Shown here in pieces: positions 36,238-43,704 of a stretch of DNA of 64,000 nucleotides. How positions within the stretch are numbered: position 1 is the stretch's first letter; every line of letters begins with the position of its first letter. Below the pieces are notes generated by a model. It had not been told where the DNA came from. It did not search any database and worked only from the letters and a program-made list of their open reading frames with translations. A program made the position numbers and the translations under genes. The stretch comes from Novosphingobium capsulatum NBRC 12533 (GTDB taxonomy: Bacteria; Pseudomonadota; Alphaproteobacteria; Sphingomonadales; Sphingomonadaceae), in NCBI RefSeq assembly GCF_001598375.1, contig NZ_BCYV01000006.1, positions 353,172 to 417,171 on the forward strand. Direction: 5' to 3'.

Positions 36238-37942
36238 GTGGAGAAACTGCTCTCCCAGAAAAATCTGGCCCCAAGATGGTACGAGCGCTTTCCGCGGGCC
36301 TTGCCGGTGGGAATCTTCACGCTGACCATGGCTGTGACCGCGCTCAGCGTTTTCGCGATCGAGCGCGCGGACCGTCAGCGCGAGATTGCCCAGCTGGACA
36401 AGGTGGCCCAGGAGGTCTCGTCCGGGCTTGAACGGCGTGCCAACGGCAACGCCGCCTATCTGCGTTCCGCCGCCGCCCTGTTCGCCACGCGCCGCTCGGT
36501 CGAAGCCTCGCTGTTCCGCTCTTTCGTCGGCCAGCTGCAGATGGAAGGCAGCGCCAGCGGCGTCAACGGCATCGGCTGGGGGTATGCGCGTGGCGAGCGA
36601 AGACGTGCCCATGGTCGAGCGCGTGATGCGCAGCGGCGGCGGCCATGCAGACGGTGCGCCCATGCTGCCAACGCCGCCGTTTGCGGTGCGGCCAGCCGAT
36701 TTTGCCAAGCGTGGCTATGCCGTGCCCGTCATGTACCTGGTGCCCGAAACCGCGCGCAACCGCCAGTCGATCGGCTTTGACATGGCCAGCGATCCGGTGC
36801 GCCGCATCGCTATGGATCGCGCCGAGCTGGAAGAGCGGCCGATCGTTTCGGGCAAGCTGCAACTGGTGCATGCCGGCCATGTCAGCGACCAGGTTGGCTT
36901 TGTCATGTACATGCCGGTGTTCGGCGCCAGCCGCGATGACGGCAGCCGCACCCTGCGCGGGTTCGTGTTCACGCCATTTGCCGCTGACGAATTCCTGCGG
37001 ACCTCGCTGCCAACCGATCCTGATACGCCGCTGGGCGTGCGCCTCTACGATGGGACCGAAACCAATGCCGATCTGCTTGCGCAAGAAAGCCCGGCCGCGC
37101 GGTCGGGCCGGGTGGTGCGCCGCTGGGTCGATGTGGCGGGCCGGCGCTGGCTGCTGGTGGTGGAAGCGCCGCCGGCTATGGTGCTGAGCATGCTGTCGGT
37201 CATGACGCTGCTGTTCGGCCTGCTGGTGGCAACGCTGCTGCTGGTCCTTGCGCGGCTGGTCAGCCAGCAGGTCGCCGAAGATCGCGTGGCCCTGGCCTGG
37301 TTCGAACAGCAATCCTCGATCCGCGATTCGCTGACGCGCGAATTGAACCACCGCGTGAAGAACACGCTGGCCAACGTGCTGTCGATCATCGCGTTGACCC
37401 GCCGCCGCGCGCGCGATCTCGACAGCTTTGTCGAAAGCCTGGAAGGGCGCATCCGCGCGCTTTCCGCCACGCACGATCTGCTCACCCAGTCGGATTGGGG
37501 CGCCACGCCGGTAGACTTGGTGATCCGCGCCGAACTGGCTCCCTATGCGCAGGGCGCCGACCACCATGTCGACATGGGCGGGCCCGATGTGCAACTGGCG
37601 CCCAACGATGCGTTGTCTTTGGGCCTGGCGATTCACGAACTGGCGACCAACGCTGCCAAGTATGGCGCGCTCAGCGTGCCGGGTGGCCGTGTCGAGGTGC
37701 GCTGGGAACTGGCGGGCGAAACCACCGCGCGCATTTCCTGGCGGGAGCATGGCGGGCCGGCGATCGATCCCAAGGCGGGGCGCAAGCGCGGCTTTGGCAC
37801 CGACCTGATCGAAAAGATCGTCGCCCATGAACTGCGCAATCCGGTGGACCTGCGGTTCGAAGCCGATGGTGTGCGCTGCACCCTGATCATTCCGGTGCGC
37901 GAGCGTGGCTCTTTTGCCATCCGCGAGGGCCGGCCGGTCTAA
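36238..37942 (+). pseudogene. CHASE-domain HWE/HisKA_2 sensor kinase (PhyP/PhyK-like), frameshifted
   Basis: Two overlapping frames together encode one 567-residue kinase. The first frame gives the N-terminal helix (PVGIFTLTMAVTALSVFAI) and most of a CHASE sensor, up to VNGIGWG. The second resumes at MRVASEDVPMVERVM and carries the rest of CHASE, a second helix, the phosphoacceptor RELNHRVKNTLANVLSII and the ATPase motifs HELATNAAKYGALS and GFGTDLI. Removing one G from the G5 run at 36578-36582 restores a continuous frame (GIGWGMRVASEDV). Position beside nepR-ecfG and phyR makes it the local PhyR kinase/phosphatase, as PhyP is in Sphingomonas. GTG 36238 is the likely start. Confidence 0.8.
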
Positions 37943-37991
37943 GGCCGGTTCATCAAGGGCGCCGCCCGCGAGCGCGGAAATGGCGCATGAA

Positions 37992-38020
37992 AAAGGCCGG
38001 ACCAAATTGGTCCGGCCTTT
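37992..38020. terminator. perfect bidirectional terminator between the kinase gene and phyR
   Basis: AAAGGCCGGACCAA and TTGGTCCGGCCTTT form a 14-bp perfect stem. It sits between the convergent kinase and phyR ends, with A and T flanks. Confidence 0.9.
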
Positions 38021-38064
38021 CCCGAGGGAACTGTTAGAGCACCCCTGGCGGGGTGGCCGCTGGA

Positions 38065-38866
38065 TCAGGAGAGCGGGCGGCTGGAGCCGAAGAACAGCGC
38101 CTGGCTTGATCGCGGCACGCACGGTCGCTTCCTGGAACGGCTTGGTGATGAGGTAGGTCGGCTCGGGCCGGTCACCGGTCAGCAGGCGTTCGGGATAGGC
38201 GGTGATGAAAATCACCGGCACATCGACCAGCTTGAGGATATCGTCCACCGCGTCGAGGCCCGAAGAACCATCGGCCAGCTGGATATCGGCGAGCACCAGG
38301 CCCGGCGTTTCGCGGCTGGCAATGTCGCGCGCTTGGGTGCGGGTGGCGGCCATGCCGCACACGTCGTGGCCCAGCGAGCGGACGAGGTCTTCCAGCTGCA
38401 TCGAGATCAGCGGCTCGTCTTCGATGATCAGCACGCTGGTCGAGGACTCGCGGTCGATTTCCTCGATCGCTTCCTGCACCAGGGCTTCGACATCGGCCGG
38501 CGTGCGGTCGAGAATTTCGGCCACTTCGGCAACCGAGAAATCTTCGAGCGTGACCAGCAGCAGCGCCTGGCGGTTGGCCGGCGTAATGTGTGCCAGGCGT
38601 TCCTGCGCGGCGGTTTCGTGCAGGCCCAGATCGCTACCGCCGGAATGATCCAGGGTATCGACGAACGCACTCGACCAGACCTTGTTGAAGGCTCGATAGA
38701 GCGCCACGCGGCCTTCGCCGATGGCACTGCGCAGGTCTGCATCGGCAAGAGCCGCTTCCAGCGTGGCACGCACAAAGGCATCGCCGGTCTGCTGGCTTCC
38801 GGTCAAAGCCCGGGCATAGCGGCGCAGATAGGGAAGATTGGTAGCTACTTTGGCGCCCAGCGACAT
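38065..38866 (-). pseudogene. phyR: PhyR, general stress response anti-anti-sigma regulator, frameshifted near its 3' end
   Basis: The N-terminal sigma-like domain (MSLGAKVATNLPYLRRYARALTG to about residue 135) mimics EcfG and binds NepR. The receiver domain follows, with VLIIEDEPLISMQ, the phosphoacceptor Asp in LVLADIQLADGSSGLD, and the switch residues in VIFITAYPERLL and YLITKPFQEATVRAAI. At codon IK the frame shifts: one extra base in GG at 38103-38104 replaces the expected end QALFFGSSRPLS-stop (stop at 38065-38067) by a long nonsense read-through. Without that base the gene is 266 residues, the family size. Upstream lies a near-consensus EcfG promoter at 38901-38925. Confidence 0.85.
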
Positions 38867-38900
38867 TTAAACCCCTTCCTGGATACGCAATGCACCCCTC

Positions 38901-38925
38901 AATGCCTTACGCCGGTTTCGGTTCC
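38901..38925 (-). promoter_or_regulatory. near-consensus EcfG promoter upstream of phyR
   Basis: Minus strand: GGAAC (38921-38925), 16 bases, then CATT (38901-38904), one mismatch from CGTT. It lies about 35 bases before the phyR start, a sensible leader length. EcfG control of phyR is normal in this pathway. Confidence 0.6.
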
Positions 38926-38988
38926 CGAACCAATATGCGTTTTTGCATCGACGGGTGCGGCATGCAGATAGGCACGCCGCTGCACCGC

Positions 38989-39345
38989 TCACTTTTGCGG
39001 ATCGAACACACCGGTGGCCCAATCAGCCAGTTCCCAAACGCCGACCGGCTTGGGAAAGCGCGGCACGCCCGCCAGCGAGGCCGGGATCATGCCCGAATCT
39101 GCCCCGGAAATCAGCGCCACGGTACAATCTTGTGCGACGAGGTGCAGCGCCAGCGGCGCGGAATGGCCATCGGGCAGGCGCAGGTCGAGCAGGGCAGCCC
39201 GCGGCGTCTCTTGCGCGACCAGGGCTTCGGCTTCGGCAATGTCCACGGCCACGGCCACGCGAAATCCGCGTTCGGTCAGCTCGTCCTCGATTTCCATCGC
39301 AACCAGCACGTTGTCTTCCAGCACCAGAATGTAATCGGCAATCAT
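38989..39345 (-). CDS. single-domain response regulator
   Basis: A 118-residue receiver with no output domain. The acidic pocket is in ILVLEDN, the phosphoacceptor is the Asp in ALLDLRLPDG near residue 55, the Ser/Thr switch position is in VALISGADSG, and the Lys is in PRFPKPVG. It lies upstream of phyR on the same strand (gap about 120 bases). Single-domain regulators such as SdrG act as phosphate carriers in the sphingomonad stress response, so a role with the nearby HWE kinase is plausible, though the diagnostic FATGUY motif is not present here. Confidence 0.85.
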   Translation of the reverse strand: MIADYILVLEDNVLVAMEIEDELTERGFRVAVAVDIAEAEALVAQETPRAALLDLRLPDGHSAPLALHLVAQDCTVALISGADSGMIPASLAGVPRFPKPVGVWELADWATGVFDPQK

Positions 39346-39431
39346 TGCAACGCGCTCCGGCGCGCAGGCAGCGGGTGGGGGGCTTGGCTGGCCTGCGGCG
39401 GCGCGCTCTATCCGGGAACCGGGAACTCGTT

Positions 39432-39447
39432 TATGTCATTTGACATA
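39432..39447. promoter_or_regulatory. perfect dyad TATGTCA-TT-TGACATA between divergent regulators
   Basis: Seven-base arms separated by TT, AT-rich relative to its surroundings. It lies 87 bases upstream of the response regulator start (39345) and 77 bases upstream of the Crp/Fnr start (39524). It could be the autoregulatory site of the Crp/Fnr protein or another operator. Confidence 0.5.
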
Positions 39448-39523
39448 GCCGTGGGACCGGACATGCCCGATCATGGCGCCCAACAGGGTGGCCGTTGCCG
39501 GGTAGGCAGGAGTGTAAGACAGC

Positions 39524-40321
39524 GTGCACAGAGGAGGCGGAAGCGCCGGCGGCGGCCAGGGTGCCGTAGATATCCGGCAATTGAATCAACCGTGCCGTAC
39601 CTGTCCGCTGCGCGATCGGCCCGGGCTGGTGGCCCCCGATACGGCGCAGCGCGAATGGATCGAGCGCCATCGCAGTGGCGAACGCAGCGTGGCGCGCGGC
39701 GAGGAAGTGCTGCGCCAGGGTGCGCCGGGCGATCGGCTCTTCACCGTGCTGGAAGGCGTGTTGATGCGCTATCGCCTGCTCGAGGATGGGCGCCGGCAGG
39801 TGGTCAACATCATGTTTCCGGGCGATCTGGTCGGTCTGCAGGCCGCATTCGATGGCGAGATGAGCCATGGCGTCACCGCGCTCACCGATACGCGGCTGTG
39901 CATGTTCCCGCGCGATCGCTTCATGGAACTGGTTACGGCGCAACCCCGCTTTGCCTATGACGTGATCTGGCTTTCGGCGCGCGAGGAAGATGCGTTGGAG
40001 CAGCACCTGGTGGCGCTGGGCCAGCGCCCGGCGCGCGAGCGCGTGGCCTATCTGGCGTTGTGGCTGGTGGAGCGCGGCTTGCAGACCGGCATCGCGCCGC
40101 AGATCGGCCCGTCTGCCACGTTGCGCGTGCCGATCACGCAGGGCCAGGTGGCCGATATGCTGGGCCTGTCGCTGGTGCATACCAACCGCACGTTGCAGGC
40201 GCTGCGCAAGGCTGGCCAGGTGGATTGGATGGGCACGGGCATCCACATTCCCCGCCTGGACAATGTGCGGGCGATGGTTGGTTTCGATCCCCAGGGCTTG
40301 CCGAAAAGACCTTACATCTAA
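39524..40321 (+). CDS. Crp/Fnr family transcriptional regulator with N-terminal cysteine motif
   Basis: A 265-residue Crp/Fnr regulator. A short N-terminal extension contains PCRTCPLRD, a Cys-x-x-Cys pair that might bind a metal or sense redox, but the full FNR iron-sulfur Cys set is not obvious. The cyclic-nucleotide-binding-like beta roll includes GDRLFTVLEGVLMRYRLLEDGR and FPGDLVGL. The C-terminal winged HTH contains ITQGQVADMLGLSLVHTNRTLQALRKAG. The start is GTG 39524, the only reasonable initiator before the cysteine motif. Confidence 0.87.
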   Translation: MHRGGGSAGGGQGAVDIRQLNQPCRTCPLRDRPGLVAPDTAQREWIERHRSGERSVARGEEVLRQGAPGDRLFTVLEGVLMRYRLLEDGRRQVVNIMFPGDLVGLQAAFDGEMSHGVTALTDTRLCMFPRDRFMELVTAQPRFAYDVIWLSAREEDALEQHLVALGQRPARERVAYLALWLVERGLQTGIAPQIGPSATLRVPITQGQVADMLGLSLVHTNRTLQALRKAGQVDWMGTGIHIPRLDNVRAMVGFDPQGLPKRPYI

Positions 40322-40392
40322 GGTGCTTGGCTCGAGGATTTGGGGGATTGGGGCGAAATTGCAAAATAATGCCGATTTTTTTCGGCGCGGTG

Positions 40393-40417
40393 GGAACCGA
40401 TTTCGGGGCACCCCGTT
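40393..40417 (+). promoter_or_regulatory. exact EcfG promoter driving a non-coding transcript
   Basis: GGAAC (40393-40397), 16 bases, CGTT (40414-40417), an exact match to the EcfG consensus. No protein frame follows before the intrinsic terminator 60 bases downstream. The predicted start site is near 40424. Confidence 0.85.
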
Positions 40418-40423
40418 AAAGGC

Positions 40424-40510
40424 ATGTCACCGCCGAGACCCCCCCTCCCGTCCAAGCGGCTGGTGATACGATCCCGAAGGCCTCCGCCAATCCCCGGCGG
40501 AGGCCTTTTT
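40424..40510 (+). ncRNA. candidate EcfG-dependent stress small RNA, GsrN-like
   Basis: About 85 bases between an exact EcfG promoter and an intrinsic terminator. The first half folds into a hairpin: UCACC-GCCG (40427-40435) pairs with CGGC-U-GGUGA (40457-40466), one bulge. Its 21-base loop is strongly C-rich (seven C, U, three C). The second half is the terminator stem. Caulobacter GsrN, a stress-sigma-controlled sRNA, has the same plan: 5' C-rich loop that pairs with mRNAs, then terminator. No start codon with a ribosome site and no meaningful frame lies inside. Transcript ends are inferred. It sits between crp/fnr and a response regulator gene within the stress island. Confidence 0.75.
40477..40510 (+). 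terminator. intrinsic terminator of the candidate sRNA
   Basis: AAGGCCTCCGCC (40477-40488) and GGCGGAGGCCTT (40496-40507) form a perfect 12-bp stem with a seven-base loop, ending in five T. Confidence 0.9.
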
Positions 40511-40573
40511 CGTGGGCGTGTACGCACAGCGGCACACGCGGTGCGCCTGGTGCGCTGCAACCCCTGACCGTGA

Positions 40574-41023
40574 TCAGCGCGTCAAAGCATTGCGCAGGCG
40601 GCCGAGCAGGCCGGCCTGGCGGCCATGGCGCTGCACCAGGCTGGCCAGGGCATCGGGTGGAAAGGGCTTGGCCAGCACGTGGCCAAGTTCGGCGATGTGC
40701 GGTGGAATGCTTTCCGGCGTGCCGGTGGAAAAGATGATCAGCGGTGGATTCGGGCTGATCGCCATGGCCAGTTCCGCCAGGGCCCAGCCGTCGTCACGAT
40801 CGGCCAGGTGCACGTCGAGCACGAGGATGGAGGGACGCAGGCGCTGCATCTCGATCAGGGCCTGGGCGGTGGTGTGGCAGGTGGCCACGGTATCCGCCCC
40901 GGCCTGGGCCAGGCTGTCGGCCATGGCCAGCGCCACGATGGCCTCATCCTCGACCACCAGGGCATTGCCCAACCCGCCGCCGGCCGGGCCGGATGGCGCG
41001 CCGGGATGACCGAACAATTGCAT
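40574..41023 (-). CDS. single-domain response regulator, FATGUY-like
   Basis: A 149-residue receiver protein. LVVEDEAIVALAMAD holds the acidic residues, LVLDVHLADRDDG the phosphoacceptor Asp, and IIFSTGTPESIPPHI matches the FATGUY-type loop (Phe-x-Thr-Gly) with Ser for Ala. VLAKPFPPDAL holds the conserved Lys. FATGUY single-domain regulators take part in the alphaproteobacterial general stress response (SdrG in Sphingomonas). The ATG at 41023 (MQLFGHPGAPSG) is used; the open frame upstream is not conserved. An exact EcfG promoter lies 100 bases upstream, and the candidate sRNA is just beyond its 3' end. Confidence 0.86.
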   Translation of the reverse strand: MQLFGHPGAPSGPAGGGLGNALVVEDEAIVALAMADSLAQAGADTVATCHTTAQALIEMQRLRPSILVLDVHLADRDDGWALAELAMAISPNPPLIIFSTGTPESIPPHIAELGHVLAKPFPPDALASLVQRHGRQAGLLGRLRNALTR

Positions 41024-41122
41024 GGCCTGCTTTCCCTTCTCCGGCCGCCTTGCACGCAGGTGCAAGGGCCGGCGCCCAAGTGGGGCTTGCCTTGGCCTAT
41101 GCAAGGCTAACCCGCCGGGAAC

Positions 41123-41147
41123 AACGCCTGTTGCGTCCGCGCGTTCC
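41123..41147 (-). promoter_or_regulatory. exact EcfG promoter upstream of the FATGUY-like response regulator
   Basis: Minus strand GGAAC (41143-41147), 16-base spacer, CGTT (41123-41126). It points to the response regulator gene at 41023, giving a leader of about 90 bases. It lies in the 142-bp gap before the acyltransferase-like gene. Confidence 0.78.
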
Positions 41148-41165
41148 GCAGGCGCGGGCGGTGGA

Positions 41166-42320
41166 TCAAAGCGCGCGTTCGTAGATCGTATAGCGCTTGT
41201 TGACGTGGCTATCGATCGCGTCGGCAATGGCGATCATCCCCTGGTTGTCATCCAGGATCCAGCCGATTTCCCCGCGTGAGGCGCCATAGTGCTGCACCGA
41301 GTTGCGCCGGATATATTCGATCATCATGAAGGCCAGCTGGCTCGCGAGGCGCGAGGATTGCAGCTTCTTGCGCACGCCCATCAGCGGCACGCGCATGGTG
41401 CGGCAACGCGGCTTGTTCAGCCAGCGCAGCAGCTTGATCCAGTTGAACGGAAACAGCTTGCCGCCCATCGGCTTCATCACTTCGTTGAGATCGGGCAGCG
41501 TCATCATGAAGGCCACCGGCTCACCTTCGTACTCGGCCACCATGATCAGGTCTTCGCGCACGATCGGCTTGAACTTCTTGCCGGCATAGCCGATCTCGGT
41601 CTGGGTAAACGGCACGAAGCCCCAGTTGTCCGACCAGGCATCGTTGAGGATGTCGAGAATGATCGCCGCTTCGCTGTCGAACTTGCTCTTGTCCACGTTG
41701 CGGATGCGGATCTTGGCGTTCTTCTCGCCCGATTGCACGATGCGCTGGATCAGCGGCGGAAACTGCTTGGTGATGTCCAGCTCATAGGTCAACAACTGCT
41801 TGGCCGGGGTATAGGGCAGCGCTTCGATATAGTGCTGATAGCGTTCGCTCTGGTGGCCCATCATCACCGTGGGCGGATGGTCAAAGCCCAGCGTCAACTG
41901 GCCCGGCTCTTCCCAGACCGACATCGACAGCGGCGCGAGCACGCGGGTCATGCCCTTGGCGCGCAGCCACTCTTCGGCCCGCGCGATCAGGGCGTGGGCG
42001 GTGCTTTCGTCTTCCGCTTCCAGCAGGCCCCAGTTGCCGGTGCCCGGTCCCATGCCCTGTACCGGGTCCATCGCCACGGCAAGGTGATCGATATGGGCGG
42101 AAATGCGGCCAACGATGCGCCCGTCGCGCCGCGCCAGGAACAGCTGCACATCGGCGTGTTCGAAGAACGGGTTCTTGCCCGGAGTGATCAGTTCCATCGC
42201 TTCCATGCGCAGCGGCGGCACCCAGTTGGGGTCAGATGCGTTGATGCGATAGGCCAGATCGACAAAGGCGGCCCGTTCGGCCTTGTTTGCAACGGGGGTG
42301 ATGACTACTTCGCCTGCCAC
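41166..42320 (-). CDS. GNAT-superfamily acyltransferase-like protein, function unknown
   Basis: A 384-residue protein of a family annotated as N-acetyltransferase in sphingomonads and related groups. N-terminal features are FVDLAYRINASDPNWVPPLRMEAMELI and FLARRDGRIVGRISAHIDHLA, which looks like a GNAT beta-strand pair. Later come PLSMSVWEEPGQLTLGF and a second GNAT-like half with VAEYEGEPVAFMMTLPDLN. Substrate unknown. GTG 42320 was chosen because an AAAGG site precedes it and the extended open frame upstream runs antisense through the desaturase gene. It is divergent from that gene, so a lipid-related role is possible. Confidence 0.72.
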   Translation of the reverse strand: MAGEVVITPVANKAERAAFVDLAYRINASDPNWVPPLRMEAMELITPGKNPFFEHADVQLFLARRDGRIVGRISAHIDHLAVAMDPVQGMGPGTGNWGLLEAEDESTAHALIARAEEWLRAKGMTRVLAPLSMSVWEEPGQLTLGFDHPPTVMMGHQSERYQHYIEALPYTPAKQLLTYELDITKQFPPLIQRIVQSGEKNAKIRIRNVDKSKFDSEAAIILDILNDAWSDNWGFVPFTQTEIGYAGKKFKPIVREDLIMVAEYEGEPVAFMMTLPDLNEVMKPMGGKLFPFNWIKLLRWLNKPRCRTMRVPLMGVRKKLQSSRLASQLAFMMIEYIRRNSVQHYGASRGEIGWILDDNQGMIAIADAIDSHVNKRYTIYERAL

Positions 42321-42423
42321 GATATCGCCTTTGTTTTGAGTTATACGCGCGCTGTCCCGGATGCCTGCGGTGCTATCCGGTGACTTGTCAAGCCGGACGA
42401 GCCCAGGCGGACCGGCGATCACC

Positions 42424-42448
42424 CGCCAGGCAGGTTTTTTGCCTGGTG
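42424..42448 (+). other. hairpin immediately before the desaturase start codon
   Basis: CGCCAGGC and GCCTGGTG pair over eight positions (one G-U) around AGGTTTTTT, ending five bases before ATG 42453. It could affect translation start of the desaturase or stop leftward transcription. If the true start is ATG 42480 it lies in the leader. Confidence 0.4.
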
Positions 42449-42452
42449 TAAC

Positions 42453-43640
42453 ATGGGTTTCTTGGGAACCGTTTTTGCCATGCTTGTCACCGAATTTGCT
42501 GAACAGAGCGACGCACCTGCTGCTGCGGCCTCCGCTGCGCCAGCTGCCACGCTCCCCGCTGCGACGTCCACGCCTGCCCATCGCGCGCCCGGCCTTGCCG
42601 GCACGCCCGAGGACAAGGAGATGCTGCGCGCTGCGGCCGAATTGACGCGGGATATCGCCCGCGCCCGGCCGGAAATCTATTGGCCCGACATGCTGGTGTC
42701 GGCGCTGCTCGGCTATGGCGCGCTGGGCCTGGCGATTGCCACCGCGCTGCGCGGCGGCAACTGGGGCGTGGTCGTGGCGCTCGGGGTGTTCTCGGCCCTC
42801 GCGCTCTATCGCGCGCTGCTGTTCATCCATGAACTGACGCATATGCATCGCGATGCCCTGCCGGGTTTCCGCTTCGTCTGGAATCTGGTGGTTGGCATTC
42901 CGGTGCTGATGCCCTCGTTCATGTATGAAGGCGTGCATTCGCTGCACCATTCGCGCATCCGCTATGGCACCAGCGAAGACCCGGAATATCTGCCGCTGGC
43001 GCTGATGAAGCCCTGGTCGCTGCCGCTGTTCACCGCCACCGCGCTGCTGCTGCCGGTCGGCCTCTTGCTGCGTTCGGCCGTGCTGGTGCCGCTGGGCGTG
43101 ATCGTGCCGCCGCTGCGCACGCTGGTGTGGGAGCGTGCCTCTTCGCTCTCGATCAATCCCGGCTTCCGCCGGCGCAAGCCGGAAGGCGCCATGGCGCGCA
43201 TGGTGTTCTGGCAGGAACTGGGCGCCACGCTGTGGGCCTGGGCCGTGCTGGGCTGGTCGGCCACGCATGGCTGGCTGCCGCTGCTGATCGCGCTGGGCGT
43301 GATCGCGCTGGCCGCGCTGCTCAATCAGGTGCGCACGCTGGTGGCCCACCTGTGGGAGAACGAAGGCGAGCAGATGACCGTGACCGGGCAATATCTCGAT
43401 TCGGTCAACGTGCCGCCGCCGGGCGTATGGGGCGCGATGTGGGCGCCGGTGGGCCTGCGCTATCACGCGCTGCACCACCTGCTGCCGTCGATGCCCTATC
43501 ACTCGCTGGCCGAATGCCACCGCCGCCTGCGCGCCCATCTCGGTCTGCAGTCGACCTATGAGCGGGCCAACTATGCCGGGCTGTTCCCGCTGCTCGCGCG
43601 GCTGGTGCGCTCGACCATGGGCACGCGCGCCAAGGGCTGA
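42453..43640 (+). CDS. membrane fatty acid desaturase
   Basis: A 395-residue integral membrane desaturase. The three histidine boxes that bind the diiron centre are visible: HELTHMHR near residue 129, HSLHHSR near 165 and HALHHLLPSMPYH near 340. Four hydrophobic helices lie between them. It introduces a double bond into acyl chains of membrane lipids; the position is unknown. The first ATG is 42453 and another in-frame ATG is at 42480; the N-terminal 45 residues are Ala-rich and poorly conserved. Divergent from the acyltransferase-like gene. Confidence 0.88.
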   Translation: MGFLGTVFAMLVTEFAEQSDAPAAAASAAPAATLPAATSTPAHRAPGLAGTPEDKEMLRAAAELTRDIARARPEIYWPDMLVSALLGYGALGLAIATALRGGNWGVVVALGVFSALALYRALLFIHELTHMHRDALPGFRFVWNLVVGIPVLMPSFMYEGVHSLHHSRIRYGTSEDPEYLPLALMKPWSLPLFTATALLLPVGLLLRSAVLVPLGVIVPPLRTLVWERASSLSINPGFRRRKPEGAMARMVFWQELGATLWAWAVLGWSATHGWLPLLIALGVIALAALLNQVRTLVAHLWENEGEQMTVTGQYLDSVNVPPPGVWGAMWAPVGLRYHALHHLLPSMPYHSLAECHRRLRAHLGLQSTYERANYAGLFPLLARLVRSTMGTRAKG

Positions 43641-43664
43641 CGTTTCACCAGCAGTCGCGCCCTG

Positions 43665-43704
43665 AAAAAGCCCCGCGCCGGTCTTGTCCGGCGTGGGGCT
43701 TTTT
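43665..43704. terminator. bidirectional terminator between desaturase and lptG
   Basis: AAAAAGCCCCGCGCCGG and CCGGCGTGGGGCTTTTT pair over 17 positions with one mismatch, loop TCTTGT. Confidence 0.9.

Noticed and set aside
36563..38866. A 767-codon minus-strand frame covering phyR and running antisense through the kinase gene
   Set aside because: Only the first 245 or so codons match PhyR. The rest is antisense to a well-conserved kinase and follows a one-base frameshift, so it is not a real fusion protein.
41166..43538. Extension of the acyltransferase-like frame to 790 codons
   Set aside because: The extra 5' part lies antisense to the desaturase gene and is His/Arg/Gln-rich. The GTG at 42320 with a ribosome site is a better start.
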